Part shown: positions 37,511-46,539 of the stretch, piece by piece
Numbering within the stretch: the stretch's first letter is position 1
Layout of the letters: each line of letters opens with the position of its first letter
Assembly: GCA_002438605.1 (NCBI GenBank)
Contig: DJPR01000002.1
Span: forward strand, 75,261-139,260
Origin: Ruminococcus sp. UBA6407
GTDB taxonomy: Bacteria; Bacillota; Clostridia; Oscillospirales; Ruminococcaceae
DNA length: 64,000 nt
Direction of reading: 5' to 3'
Notes under the pieces: generated by a model
Told to the model about the DNA's origin: nothing
Databases searched by the model: none
Seen by the model: only the letters and a program-made list of their open reading frames with translations
Made by a program: the position numbers and the translations under genes

Positions 37511-38133
37511 TATGCGTACACCTCCTCGATTTTACCGATAGCATTCTTTACAATGATAAACTTATCATAATTAAGAATGTCATATACATTAAGTGTATTT
37601 ACAGCAGCTGTCTTAACACCAGGGATGTTAGCAGCACTCTTTACAATCTTCTGATCTGCTTCAGCAGTTACGATAAGAGCCTTACCGTCAACATTAAGTG
37701 CCTTAAGCATTTCAACAACAGTCTTTGTCTTGTAGTTCTCAAGAGTAAGAGCATCAAGAACGATAAAATTGTTGTCTAAAACCTTAGTAGAAAGTGCAGA
37801 CTTCATAGCAAGTCTTCTGACCTTCTTATTAAGTGTGTAGCTGTAGCTTCTTGGCTTAGGACCGAGAGCCACACCGCCGTGATACCACTGAGGAGCACGA
37901 ATTGAACCCTGTCTTGCATGACCTGTTCCCTTTTGTCTCCATGGCTTTCTGCCACCGCCTCTTACTTCTGTTCTTGTAAGAGTTGACTGTGTACCCTGAC
38001 GCTGATTTGCAAGATAGTTTACAACCATTGCATGCATAACAGCTTCATTAGGAGTAATTCCGAAAACAGCTTCTGAAAGCTCTGTTTCTGAAACCTTATT
38101 ACCTGTCATATCAAAAACTGAAATTGTTGACAT
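37510..38133 (-). CDS. rplD: 50S ribosomal protein uL4
   Basis: A 207-residue L4. The tunnel loop has [20 protein letters not shown] (near residue 61) and the globular part [14 protein letters not shown]. In gamma-proteobacteria L4 represses this operon by attenuation; here the rpsJ leader contains a terminator, but L4 control is only a possibility. Confidence 0.98.
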   Translation of the reverse strand: MSTISVFDMTGNKVSETELSEAVFGITPNEAVMHAMVVNYLANQRQGTQSTLTRTEVRGGGRKPWRQKGTGHARQGSIRAPQWYHGGVALGPKPRSYSYTLNKKVRRLAMKSALSTKVLDNNFIVLDALTLENYKTKTVVEMLKALNVDGKALIVTAEADQKIVKSAANIPGVKTAAVNTLNVYDILNYDKFIIVKNAIGKIEEVYA

Positions 38134-38150
38134 TTATGCTTCCTCCTTCC

Positions 38151-38786
38151 TTAAGCCTTTACGCTGTCAATGATGCAAACAATTCCGCCCTTAGGACCCG
38201 GAACAGCACCCTTGATTGCGATGAGATTATTTTCTTCGTCTATTTTAACGATTTCGAGGTTTTGAACTGTAACCTGCTCAGCACCCATGTGACCCGGCAT
38301 ACCCTTGCCCTTGAAGATTCTTGAAGGTGAAGAACAAGCACCCATAGAACCTGCTTCTCTGTGAACAGGACCTGTACCGTGAGTTTCCTTGAGTCTGTGC
38401 TGATTGTGACGCTTGATAGCACCTGCAAAGCCTTTACCTTTGCTTGTACCGCTTACATCAACAATGTCACCGACTGTAAATGTATCAGCCTTAATGATAT
38501 CGCCTACGTTAAGTGAATCGCAGTCTTCAAATCTGAATTCCTTGAGTGTCTTCTTGCAGGCAACATCAGCCTTGTCAAAGTGACCTTTCATAGGCTTGTT
38601 CATTCTCTGAACCTTAACATCGCCAAAGCCGAGCTGAAGTGCAGCGTAACCATCGTTATCAACAGTTTTCTTCTGAACAACAACGCATGGACCGGCTTCT
38701 ACAACTGTTACAGGAATAACTTTTCCTGCTTCATCATCAAAAATCTGAGTCATACCGATTTTTTTACCGATAATACCTTTTTGCAT
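38151..38786 (-). CDS. rplC: 50S ribosomal protein uL3
   Basis: A 211-residue L3, an assembly initiator near the peptidyl transferase centre. [39 protein letters not shown] and [20 protein letters not shown] are characteristic. AGGAGG precedes the ATG. It follows rpsJ after a 96-bp spacer with two hairpins. Confidence 0.98.
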   Translation of the reverse strand: MQKGIIGKKIGMTQIFDDEAGKVIPVTVVEAGPCVVVQKKTVDNDGYAALQLGFGDVKVQRMNKPMKGHFDKADVACKKTLKEFRFEDCDSLNVGDIIKADTFTVGDIVDVSGTSKGKGFAGAIKRHNQHRLKETHGTGPVHREAGSMGACSSPSRIFKGKGMPGHMGAEQVTVQNLEIVKIDEENNLIAIKGAVPGPKGGIVCIIDSVKA

Positions 38787-38813
38787 TTTGCATTTCCTCC
38801 TGTTAGGTTATTG

Positions 38814-38848
38814 GTTGACTTTGTCAACATGACCGGCGGTTTACCGCC
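38814..38848 (-). promoter_or_regulatory. Two hairpins in the rpsJ-rplC spacer
   Basis: GTTGAC-TTT-GTCAAC at 38814-38828 and GGCGGT-TT-ACCGCC at 38835-38848 form small perfect hairpins in the 96-bp gap between rpsJ and rplC. No T-run follows on the minus strand. They may be processing or stability structures; a regulatory role is speculative. Confidence 0.45.
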
Positions 38849-38882
38849 ATCCCGTAATCAATACGGTTTGCAGAGCAGTAAT

Positions 38883-39197
38883 TTACTTAACTTCCATTAC
38901 TACGTCTACGCCTGCAGGGATTTCAAGCTTATCAAGAGCAGCTGTTGTTTTATCAGTTGGTCTGATAACATCAATAAGACGCTTATGAGTTCTCATTTCA
39001 AACTGCTCACGGCTGTCCTTGTACTTGTGTACAGCACGGAGAATTGTAACTACTTCCTTATCTGTCGGAAGTGGAATAGGACCTGAAACTCTGGCACCGC
39101 TTCTCTTAGCTGCCTCTACGATCTTAGCTGCTGCAATATCAACTGTAGCATGATCGTATCCCTTAATCTTAAATCTGATTTTTTCATTGACTGCCAC
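38883..39197 (-). CDS. rpsJ: 30S ribosomal protein uS10 (NusE)
   Basis: A 104-residue S10, first gene of the operon; S10 also binds NusB in antitermination. I chose the GTG at 39197 (reading [16 protein letters not shown]) because AAGGAGG lies 8 nt upstream and the length matches the family, whereas the longer frame adds 18 unlikely residues. [21 protein letters not shown] and [20 protein letters not shown] are typical. Confidence 0.97.
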   Translation of the reverse strand: MAVNEKIRFKIKGYDHATVDIAAAKIVEAAKRSGARVSGPIPLPTDKEVVTILRAVHKYKDSREQFEMRTHKRLIDVIRPTDKTTAALDKLEIPAGVDVVMEVK

Positions 39198-39525
39198 TGT
39201 TTTCGCCTCCTTGAAAATATTTTGCGGGGGCGGGAACCATTTGATATACACGTTTCCGTGTGTATCGTGCTGCTCTTATAAAAAAACTCGGAAACCATTT
39301 TGATTTTCCGAGAAAAAGAACACATAGTAACACAATCATGGCATAGCACATGCATACGCAAGCTGCAAGCTCAAAAACCACAAACTGTGTTCAATATTCC
39401 CTTTCGCCCGGTTTTAAATCGGACATACTCCACGAAAATTACCTGACAAACCGTCAGCAACCTTTCGCTTCCACGCATATCTTGTTGCAATCAGTCGATA
39501 CAGTTTTACCGCACTCGACTTGTAA
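39198..39525 (-). promoter_or_regulatory. Untranslated leader of the S10 operon
   Basis: About 320 nt lie between the predicted start near 39519 and the rpsJ GTG. The RNA has a CTGAC-GGTTT-GTCAG hairpin, the runs GCGTGGAAGCGAAAGG and ACCGGGCGAAAGGG, and a strong intrinsic terminator at 39312-39280. This layout suggests transcription attenuation. I could not assign a known leader family. Confidence 0.6.
39280..39312 (-). terminator. Intrinsic terminator inside the S10 leader
   Basis: On the minus strand CTCGGAAA (39312-39305) pairs with TTTCCGAG (39294-39287), followed by seven T. It lies 83 nt before the rpsJ start and after the probable S10 promoter. It may be an attenuator for S10 or also stop read-through from the M23 gene. 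Confidence 0.85.
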
Positions 39526-39567
39526 ATTATATCACATTGATACAGAATTTGCAAGAGTGCGGTAAAA
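39504..39567 (-). promoter_or_regulatory. S10 operon promoter enclosed in a 13-bp inverted repeat
   Basis: On the minus strand TTGCAA (39554-39549), 17 bp, extended TGA and TATAAT (39531-39526). The plus-strand TTTTACCGCACTC (39504-39516) and GAGTGCGGTAAAA (39555-39567) are perfect complements that flank it, with 38 bp between. No gene lies in the 407-bp gap 39198-39604. Confidence 0.75.
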
Positions 39568-39604
39568 ATTTATTTGTAAACTTTTTGTGAACGTTGAAAA
39601 TCAT

Positions 39605-41359
39605 TTAATCAGATGAATCAGTCATATCAACTGTATTAAGGAATGAGGCTGGGTCATAGCACATACCAAAGTATCTTACTTCAAAATGACAATGACTTCC
39701 AAACGAATTTCCTGTATTACCAACAGCAGCTATAAGCTGACCTCGTGTAACAGTCTGACCTGCCGTAACATAAAGAGCACTGCAATGACCATAGACCGTT
39801 TCATATCCGTCGAGGTGGTCGATCATTACAAAGTAGCCGTATCCTCCCGGATTCCAGCCTGCTGATACCACTATGCCTTCCCTTCCCGCATATATATCAG
39901 TGCCTTCAGGAGCAGCAATATCAAGGCCCTTATGATTTCTGTCACTTATAAATGTATCACTCACATATCCGCCGTCAACAGGCCAGCCAAATTCTCCTGT
40001 ACCGTAAAGTTTTGTTGCTGAGCTTGACGGCTTTGCGGTATATGTTCCCACACCGATCTGTTCAACTACAGGTTCTTTGATAACAGTAGAATTTACAACA
40101 GTTCTGGAACGCTCAATTCCGTCCACATACAAAACCTCTATACTGTTTTTCTTCTCACCCTTTTCACCCTTTACCAATATTTCACTCACGCCAACATTAA
40201 GTGAACTGGTTTCAACCTCCATAGTCGAATAATCTATGAAGCTTACAATTTCAAGGTCACGAACATATTGAATAGGCAAAAAGCTCTCAGTTTCGGTTAC
40301 GGTTAAAATATTGCCCTGAGAAATACCGTCAGCAGCATAAGGATTAAGCTCATAAAACTCTTCCAATTCCATATTGAATTTCTGACATATAACAAGTGCA
40401 GAATCACCTGTCTGAGCAACATAGGCTGCTTTATTTTTCTTACTTGCCGTAAGTTTTTTTATAGCATCATCTTCTGAAACTATACTGTCCGCAAGATAAA
40501 TTCCATGATTGTACTCAACTTTATTTTTAAAGGCTATATTTCTTATATTTCCATCAGCTCTATAATTTACAAGAACATCAGTCAAAGCATCCTCAACAGG
40601 AGTTTTATTTTTTACAGCTCCTATAAATTCACCGTCAATATAAATTCCATATGCCTCAGTAAGTTCTCTTTCAGATTCACTTAACAGTTTATTTGCCAAC
40701 TGAACCGAATTATAATACTGTTCATCATCTGAAACTATTTTCAAGGAAAGCTTAGGAGAAAACTGTACCGCTTCCTTGCCGTTTACATAAGAAACTCTTT
40801 GATGAACTTCTCTTGCAGCTTCATCATATTCGGATTCATCAGAAATTACACCTATTTCTTTCCCGTTGTACTCAACGCATATTCCATATTCAAGTCCTGA
40901 GCCGTATTTTACAACGCCAATAAAAAATGCAACCGACAAAATAGGAAGTATATAGTTAAAGGCAGTATAAAACATTCCATTTTCTCCAAAAAGATAAATG
41001 AAACTGCTTTTTACAATCTCCTTTTTATATTCCTTTCCGCCTTGCTTTTTAGCGTTTCTGACAGACTTCTGAAGGTCAGCCGTTGCGTCCATTCTTTCTT
41101 TAAAAGGAGATATCAGGATTGATACAACCAAACATATCAATGTCCATACACCTTTAAAAATTTCAGCAATTACATATCCGACAGCCCGTAAGAACTTTAT
41201 CAGCAAAAGCAAAACAGCCGCAGCAATCTTTGCCCCGCCAAGTCCCATCATTGCAAAAATATTTATAATCGATTTATATATCTTTTTCAAGATTGATTTT
41301 TCTTTTTTATGCTTATTTGAAGGTTCTGAATTATAATTCTCCATAAATTCATTATCCAT
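39605..41359 (-). CDS. Membrane-anchored LysM/G5/M23 peptidoglycan hydrolase
   Basis: A 584-residue protein starting at the ATG at 41359, which has GGGAG 8 nt upstream. Hydrophobic segments lie at about residues 27-90 and 130-155. A LysM-like repeat is near 315-360 (TAYVAQTGDSALVICQKFN), a G5 domain near 380-460, and the C-terminal M23 metallopeptidase at 465-580 with HKGLDIA (zinc His and Asp), YGHC and HCHFE. It should cut peptide cross-bridges in the cell wall or activate a partner. Tandem N-terminal membrane segments are unusual for such exported proteins. It is the last gene of a run from a phosphatase through luxS. Confidence 0.88.
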   Translation of the reverse strand: MDNEFMENYNSEPSNKHKKEKSILKKIYKSIINIFAMMGLGGAKIAAAVLLLLIKFLRAVGYVIAEIFKGVWTLICLVVSILISPFKERMDATADLQKSVRNAKKQGGKEYKKEIVKSSFIYLFGENGMFYTAFNYILPILSVAFFIGVVKYGSGLEYGICVEYNGKEIGVISDESEYDEAAREVHQRVSYVNGKEAVQFSPKLSLKIVSDDEQYYNSVQLANKLLSESERELTEAYGIYIDGEFIGAVKNKTPVEDALTDVLVNYRADGNIRNIAFKNKVEYNHGIYLADSIVSEDDAIKKLTASKKNKAAYVAQTGDSALVICQKFNMELEEFYELNPYAADGISQGNILTVTETESFLPIQYVRDLEIVSFIDYSTMEVETSSLNVGVSEILVKGEKGEKKNSIEVLYVDGIERSRTVVNSTVIKEPVVEQIGVGTYTAKPSSSATKLYGTGEFGWPVDGGYVSDTFISDRNHKGLDIAAPEGTDIYAGREGIVVSAGWNPGGYGYFVMIDHLDGYETVYGHCSALYVTAGQTVTRGQLIAAVGNTGNSFGSHCHFEVRYFGMCYDPASFLNTVDMTDSSD

Positions 41360-41392
41360 TATCACAGCTCCCTTCACTTACTATAAAATTTA

Positions 41393-41405
41393 CGGCAACA
41401 CCGCT
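41393..41405 (+). repeat. Possible end fragment of the hairpin repeat after luxS
   Basis: CGGCAACACCGCT matches the end of the copy at 59613 (AGGCAACACCGCT) but no second end is present. It could be a remnant or chance. Confidence 0.3.
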
Positions 41406-41408
41406 GTA

Positions 41409-41876
41409 TTATTTCATATGATAACTGTAATCAAGCATATCTGCACTATAATTTTTTGTTGCTTCAAGAAACGGCAGAACTGACTTTTTAGCTCCCTCAA
41501 GATCATGTTCCCTATAGTTTCCGCACTCCTTTTCGCTCACACCCGGAATTTCACCGTTATATGAAGCAATATATTCAAAAGAATCCCTTACAATTCGGAT
41601 TGCTTTTTCAGGATCAAGATTTCTTGTAAGAAAATAAAATCCTGTACGGCAGCCCATTGGTCCTACATATATAATGTTATCTGAAAATTCAGTGTTTCGT
41701 GCATACGTCGCAAAAAGATGTTCTATTGTATGAATTGCGGGATATTCAAGATACCTGCCGCCATTAGGTTTAGCCATTCTTACATCATATGTAGTAATAT
41801 CACCGTCAATTCGTGATGTATACATTCCTATGCCGAATTTCGTGTGATCCACTTCAAAACTTTTAATTCTTTCCAT
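41409..41876 (-). CDS. luxS: S-ribosylhomocysteine lyase LuxS
   Basis: A 155-residue enzyme that splits S-ribosylhomocysteine to homocysteine and DPD, the AI-2 precursor. Metal ligands are H49 and H53 in HTIEH and C118 in KECGNY; E52 and C76 (GPMGCRTGFY) are the catalytic residues. It overlaps the RluA-type gene by 14 bp. metF, which acts near it in methionine recycling, lies elsewhere in this window. No second quorum-sensing gene is linked. Confidence 0.97.
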   Translation of the reverse strand: MERIKSFEVDHTKFGIGMYTSRIDGDITTYDVRMAKPNGGRYLEYPAIHTIEHLFATYARNTEFSDNIIYVGPMGCRTGFYFLTRNLDPEKAIRIVRDSFEYIASYNGEIPGVSEKECGNYREHDLEGAKKSVLPFLEATKNYSADMLDYSYHMK

Positions 41877-42738
41877 TTTCTTTCCCTCCGTACTGTTTGA
41901 ATAAGTTTAATATGTCGCTGCTTATTGGTATTGTTATTTTTAAATTTTCGTTCGTGACAGGCTCTGTAAATTCCATTTTTCCACAGTGAAGTGCCTGTCT
42001 CTGTATATGCTCAAGACTTCCGCCGTACATATCATCACCTGCCAGTGCATGTCCGATATAAAAAAAATGTACTCTTATCTGATGAGTTCTGCCTGTTTCA
42101 AGATGAATTTCCGCAAGTGAATGTCCGTTGGCATATTCAAGTCTTTTATAGTGAGTTACAGCATGCTGTCCATGCGGACTGACACAACGCAGAATTATTG
42201 TTTCGTCTTTACGGGCAATCGGCAGATTTATTGTTCCCTGTTCGTTAATCTCACCCTCAACGGCGGCATAATATACTTTTTTTATGTTATGCTGTAGTAC
42301 CTTTGCACTAAATGGATTCTTAGCAACTGCACAAAGTCCTGACGTATCTCTGTCAAGGCGGTTTATCGGACGAAATGTCAGTTTTGGATAAAGATACGCA
42401 AAGTAATTGCCCAAGGTATCTCCCTGATGCTTTATTGATGGATGTACAGGCATACCGCTTGGCTTATCAAAAATAACAACATTTTCATTTTCAAAAGCAA
42501 TTCTTACATCAAGTTCACCATTAGGTTCAAGAAAGCTGTTATCATCAAGCCTCAGCAATATCTCGTCTCCATTATATACAAAGTCAATGCTCCTGATTGT
42601 TTCTCCGTTTCGTGTTATACCGTTTTCCTGACGTTTAAGCTTTGTCAGCAGGCGGCGTGAAACTCCCTGACTTCCAAGCAGAAAGCTTTGCAGTGTTATT
42701 GGTCTTTCTGTTTCCACTTTGAATTTCAATCCATTCAT
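41863..42738 (-). CDS. RluA-family pseudouridine synthase
   Basis: A 291-residue enzyme isomerising uridines in rRNA or tRNA. Residues 10-50 resemble an S4-type RNA-binding segment (ITLQSFLLGSQGVSRRLLTKL), and residues 85-285 the catalytic domain with the Asp of RLDRDTSG at D129. FDKPSGMPVHPS and GRTHQIRVHF are conserved. AAGGAGGTGG lies before the ATG at 42738. The start overlaps the upstream membrane gene by 104 bp. The closest type is RluD/RluC-like; the exact target is not assigned. Confidence 0.93.
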   Translation of the reverse strand: MNGLKFKVETERPITLQSFLLGSQGVSRRLLTKLKRQENGITRNGETIRSIDFVYNGDEILLRLDDNSFLEPNGELDVRIAFENENVVIFDKPSGMPVHPSIKHQGDTLGNYFAYLYPKLTFRPINRLDRDTSGLCAVAKNPFSAKVLQHNIKKVYYAAVEGEINEQGTINLPIARKDETIILRCVSPHGQHAVTHYKRLEYANGHSLAEIHLETGRTHQIRVHFFYIGHALAGDDMYGGSLEHIQRQALHCGKMEFTEPVTNENLKITIPISSDILNLFKQYGGKENGKN

Positions 42739-43498
42739 TATACTCCACCTCCTTGATGCTTATATTAATATAAAGTGATAGGGACATGAAAAGTCCTGAA
42801 ATCAAAAACGGTATAGTAACAATAAGGCACATAGGAATCAGATAAAGCAAAAGCATTTTCAGAAGTCCTCTTCTTCGTCCCTTCATTATCTTAAATGAAT
42901 TAAAGATAAGCCTGAACGGACTGCATTTAACATCTCTCAGCATTAAAAACGGTACTGCCGTCATTCCAAGCATAGTCCACAGCCACAGAAATATTGATAA
43001 AACAGTCATCGAAAAGCAATGTACAGCATAAAACAAGCTAACGCTGTCGCCCTTGCCAAACAAATCAGCTGAAAAGGCTGCAAAAACCGCAACCGGCAAA
43101 AAGGTTATCAAAAGGACCGCTTTTTTGCAAATAAATATCGAGATACATTTAAATGCAAGTCGGAAATCCGACAAAATCTCAGCAATGCTGTATATTTTAA
43201 TTTTCTCATCACAGCAAAATCCTGTAAACCAACCCCATACTGCAAAAGATACTGGGGCTGCAGCTGCATACTTTAATAATGTACAGGCGAACACAAAAAG
43301 CTGCCATAAGCTGTTGTCAGCTGAAAAAAGTTCCGCAGGCGAAATATCAGTACAATAGAGTATGATACTTGCGGCAGCAGCTTCTGCAAGCCGAAAAAAC
43401 AAAAATATGCATATCAGAGAAGATGCCGAAGTAAATGCCTTTAAATTTCTTTTTTTCAGAAGTGAAGAACTGTAATTGATAAGTGAAGCTGTTTTCAC
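42635..43498 (-). CDS. Six- or seven-helix membrane protein of unknown function
   Basis: A 287-residue protein with hydrophobic segments at about residues 22-48, 65-90, 112-137, 147-175, 205-240 and possibly another. The run SFKIMKGRRRGLLKMLLLYLIP near 195 loosely resembles DUF975 proteins; the resemblance is weak. The start is a GTG at 43498. The last 35 residues are encoded inside the RluA-type gene in another frame, giving a 104-bp overlap on the same strand, which is unusual. It follows a phosphatase gene at 61 bp. Function not assigned. Confidence 0.7.
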   Translation of the reverse strand: MKTASLINYSSSLLKKRNLKAFTSASSLICIFLFFRLAEAAAASIILYCTDISPAELFSADNSLWQLFVFACTLLKYAAAAPVSFAVWGWFTGFCCDEKIKIYSIAEILSDFRLAFKCISIFICKKAVLLITFLPVAVFAAFSADLFGKGDSVSLFYAVHCFSMTVLSIFLWLWTMLGMTAVPFLMLRDVKCSPFRLIFNSFKIMKGRRRGLLKMLLLYLIPMCLIVTIPFLISGLFMSLSLYINISIKEVEYNEWIEIQSGNRKTNNTAKLSAWKSGSFTPPADKA

Positions 43499-43559
43499 CT
43501 TGCCACCTCGTATTTCAAATCATAATATTATATGAATATACTAGGCAGTTTTTTTCAAT

Positions 43560-44207
43560 TTATTCAAATTCTTCATTTTCTTCAATGCCTATTTTCTCAT
43601 ACGGAACAACTCCAAGGATTTCAAAAGCCTGTGATTGCTGCCACATTTTAGCTGTCACAATTATCTCAAAGCCCTCTCCTGTAGGACACGATATTTCCTT
43701 CGGGTCAATTTTAGGAAGTCCGAAGCAGGAAAGCATATTTGAAATAATGCCTGCATGAGTTATAACCGCACTGTGAGTTATTCCGTCATTCATCATGTCC
43801 ATTATTATTTCATGAAGTGCTTTATATGTGCGAACACAAAGCTCCTCCATGCTCTCTCCGCTTGGTGCTCTTTTATCCATGCCGCCTTTAAGCCATTCCT
43901 TATAATCCTGTCTGTTAATCAGCTCATCAACACTTTTACCCTCAAATTCACCAAAATTCAGTTCTATCAAATCTTCAACCACACAAAGCTCTGCACTTGG
44001 AAAAAGAATATCAGCAGTTTCAGTACACCTTCTCAGCGGTGAAGAATAAACTCTGTGTACATGAGGATACTCAAACTCTTCCATTTTACTGCAAAGTTCA
44101 CTTTCGCCCTTAGCCGAAAGCGGCAGATCAGTTCTTCCTATGTAAATGCCTTTTTCATTTGCTTCTGTCAATCCATGACGTATTAAACTAATTCTATATC
44201 CTTTCAT
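43560..44207 (-). CDS. Histidine phosphatase family protein
   Basis: A 215-residue phosphoglycerate mutase-like phosphatase. The phospho-acceptor His is in SLIRHGLTEANEKG near residue 11, with LRRCTETADI near 62 and a second His in VITHAGIIS near 150. I chose the ATG at 44207 (MKGYRI), which has GAGGT just upstream, over the one 18 nt earlier. Such genes are often called alpha-ribazole phosphatase (CobC), but nothing here supports cobalamin synthesis. It heads the run that leads to luxS. Confidence 0.88.
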   Translation of the reverse strand: MKGYRISLIRHGLTEANEKGIYIGRTDLPLSAKGESELCSKMEEFEYPHVHRVYSSPLRRCTETADILFPSAELCVVEDLIELNFGEFEGKSVDELINRQDYKEWLKGGMDKRAPSGESMEELCVRTYKALHEIIMDMMNDGITHSAVITHAGIISNMLSCFGLPKIDPKEISCPTGEGFEIIVTAKMWQQSQAFEILGVVPYEKIGIEENEEFE

Positions 44208-44354
44208 ACATACCTCACATGACATTATATTTTATATACCGTTTCATTGTATTTATCGTTATTTTCCACAAATTTAAACGTTATTTTTTTACATGGTATA
44301 AAATCCTACAAAGTTCAGCATAAATTTTCTTTAAATATTCCAATAATACCCGTA

Positions 44355-44383
44355 TTTACTTTTTATACATTTTGTATTATAAT
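44355..44383 (+). promoter_or_regulatory. Promoter of the XRE regulator gene
   Basis: TTTACT at 44355-44360, 17-bp spacer, TATAAT at 44378-44383, with AGGAGG before the ATG at 44426. It may also serve apbE and the Rnf genes, since no other promoter of this quality was seen before rnfC. Confidence 0.65.
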
Positions 44384-44425
44384 TAATATGTTAGTCTTAT
44401 TGCTGAAATTAGGAGGTTCAAATAA

Positions 44426-45121
44426 ATGAATTTAGATTTTGCACGAATAATAACACTGCAAAGAAAAGAACGCCAAATTAGTCAAAAGCAGGCGGCTGCA
44501 GATTTGGGAATTTCTCAGGCATTGCTTTCACATTATGAAAAAGGAATTCGTGAATGCGGACTGAATTTTCTCGTAAAAATCGCAGATTACTATAATGTAT
44601 CATGCGATTATCTTCTTGGACGAACACCTGAGCCTGAGGGAAAAATTATGACTATCGAGGATATTCCTGATGATGACGGCAATAATGAGATGCCATCACC
44701 TGAAATAATCAATTTCAACAGAAAAATTATCAACAATTCAATCAGTATGCTCTTTGCTCTTGCGCAAAAAGCAAACAGTATTACATTAATAAAAGAAGTT
44801 TCATCTTATCTCATGCTTTCAGTCTACAAGCTTTTCAGAATAGTCTATAATGCTAATCCCAAAAATGACCAGAAGCTTTTTAAAATTCCAAAGGTAATAG
44901 CCAATGACAGTGCAAATGCAATAATCTCCATGAATGAAGCTGATATAAAAGCTGCATCAAGCGGAATATGCCTTGACGGAAATGACTGTGTAGAAAACTT
45001 TGATACATTATATGTAACTACTACAACTCTTTCTGTAGATTATGCTCCTTACTCAGCCTCATTGCTGAATTTAATCAAGCTCAGCGAGGACAGAATAACA
45101 AAAACAAGAAACAAGAAATAA
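44426..45121 (+). CDS. XRE-family transcriptional regulator
   Basis: A 231-residue protein with an N-terminal lambda-repressor type helix-turn-helix at residues 6-65 (QKQAAADLGISQALLSHYE). The following linker CDYLLGRTPEPEG is common in such regulators. Residues 90-231 have no motif I recognise; they are mostly helical and could form a dimerisation or ligand domain. It lies upstream of apbE and the rnf genes and could control them, but that is inference. The nearest promoter is at 44355-44383. Confidence 0.85.
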   Translation: MNLDFARIITLQRKERQISQKQAAADLGISQALLSHYEKGIRECGLNFLVKIADYYNVSCDYLLGRTPEPEGKIMTIEDIPDDDGNNEMPSPEIINFNRKIINNSISMLFALAQKANSITLIKEVSSYLMLSVYKLFRIVYNANPKNDQKLFKIPKVIANDSANAIISMNEADIKAASSGICLDGNDCVENFDTLYVTTTTLSVDYAPYSASLLNLIKLSEDRITKTRNKK

Positions 45122-45173
45122 AAACACATTCTTAATTATATCATTTTTTGAATAAAAATAAAAGGGTTTTTTC

Positions 45174-46154
45174 ATGTTTTCTAAAAAAAATTTATTCTCT
45201 CTTTTACTGCTTATCCCACTTGGACTGTTTTCGTGTTCTGATAAAAGTAATTATAACAGCAAATATGAAACAAAGGATATTTATGTTATGGATACTCTTT
45301 GCAGCATAAAAGCTGAAAAAAAATCAGTTTCTGAATTAACCGATGTACTTAATAAATTTAATGTTGCTTTTGATTGTTGTTCCCAAAACGGTGAAGCCTA
45401 TCAGCTCAACAAAAATAAGTCCATGATTTGTTCTGAAAATCTCGCAGACTTAATTAAAAAGTCAAAGGAGCTTTCACAGAAATACGGAGATGAAGTCCTA
45501 ATTTCAAGCGGTGCTTTAACACTTTTATGGAAAGACGCAAAGAAAAACAATATACTTCCGGAAGAAACACAAATCAAAACGCTTATTGACGAAATTGGTG
45601 ATAACTTGATTGAAATTACATCTGAAGATGGTCAAAGCAAAATAGATTTAAAACAAAATTGTGAAATTGACACAGGTGCATTTGCAAAGGGATATTCTCT
45701 TGATTTCTGCAAATCCGTTCTTGATAGAAATAATACGGATTATGCCGTTATTTCTATGACATCATCAATACTGCTTTACGGAGAAAAGCCTGATAATACT
45801 GATTTCAAAGTGCAGATACGAGATCCTAACGGCAAAGGAACAATAGGAACAGTTGAAACACCTGCTTGCTTTTTATCCACCTCAGGAGGTTATGAAAGAT
45901 TCTTCACAATAGATGGAAAAGATTACTGTCATATTATTGACTTGAACACAGGCTGTCCGAGTGAAAGCGACTTGACCTCTGTTACTGTTTTTGCTGACAG
46001 TGGTATACTCACAGATTATATGTCAACAAAAATATTCATAGAGGGAACCCAAAATATTGAGAATCATCTCAATGCTGCTGATTATAAAATTGCTGCCTTT
46101 GATAAAAACGGAAATTCATATATAAGCAGCGGTTTGAATTTTAAGAAAGAATAA
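45174..46154 (+). CDS. apbE: ApbE-type FAD:protein FMN transferase (lipoprotein)
   Basis: A 326-residue ApbE lipoprotein that attaches FMN to a Thr in exported or membrane domains. Signal peptide residues 1-20 end at a lipobox with C21 (GLFSC). The core shows DTGAFAKGYSLDFC near residue 165, HIIDLNTGCPS near 265 and LTDYMSTKIFIEG near 290. The usual GG of the NLGGN motif is replaced (SMTSSILLYG), a change to note. The likely acceptors are RnfG and RnfD, encoded in the same cluster. Ordered before a NusG domain II gene and the Gx gene, as seen in several Clostridia. Confidence 0.88.
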   Translation: MFSKKNLFSLLLLIPLGLFSCSDKSNYNSKYETKDIYVMDTLCSIKAEKKSVSELTDVLNKFNVAFDCCSQNGEAYQLNKNKSMICSENLADLIKKSKELSQKYGDEVLISSGALTLLWKDAKKNNILPEETQIKTLIDEIGDNLIEITSEDGQSKIDLKQNCEIDTGAFAKGYSLDFCKSVLDRNNTDYAVISMTSSILLYGEKPDNTDFKVQIRDPNGKGTIGTVETPACFLSTSGGYERFFTIDGKDYCHIIDLNTGCPSESDLTSVTVFADSGILTDYMSTKIFIEGTQNIENHLNAADYKIAAFDKNGNSYISSGLNFKKE

Positions 46155-46531
46155 TGATTATGAACAGAAAGCTTATCAAAGTTAAGGACTTTATTATTTT
46201 ACTTATTATAATAACAGTTTGCGGTTTATTCATCTTAATCAGCCATAATCAAAAAAAAGGCAGCTATGCAGTTATTTCCGTAAACGGAAAAAAAGCTGAA
46301 CAGCTTTCACTTTCAAAGGATATTGAAAATTTTACAGTAAAGGGGGCAGATAATATATCATTTACAATAAAAAATGGTGAGATATATGTGAGTGAAAGTG
46401 ACTGTCCCGATAAAATCTGCCTAAAAACAGGTCATATAAGCCGCAAAGGGCAATCAATCATATGTGTACCCAAAAGAGTGTCAGTAACGATTGAAAGCTC
46501 CGGCAATGATACAGATGTAACTATAGGATAG
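46154..46531 (+). CDS. NusG domain II-containing protein
   Basis: A 125-residue protein with one N-terminal membrane helix (about residues 12-32) and an extracytoplasmic NusG domain II. The family motif CPDKICLKTGHIS is at residues 77-89 and KGQSIICVPKRVSV follows. Proteins of this type often accompany rnf genes with apbE and a Gx transporter; the function is unknown. Its ATG overlaps the apbE stop. Confidence 0.85.
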   Translation: MIMNRKLIKVKDFIILLIIITVCGLFILISHNQKKGSYAVISVNGKKAEQLSLSKDIENFTVKGADNISFTIKNGEIYVSESDCPDKICLKTGHISRKGQSIICVPKRVSVTIESSGNDTDVTIG

Positions 46532-46539
46532 GAGAATAT

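Noticed and set aside
39198..39251. N-terminal extension of S10
   Set aside because: The GTG at 39197 has AAGGAGG at 8 nt and gives the standard S10 length; the longer start has none.
41393..41405. Full repeat copy after luxS
   Set aside because: Only one end is present; kept as a weak fragment but not counted as an intact copy.
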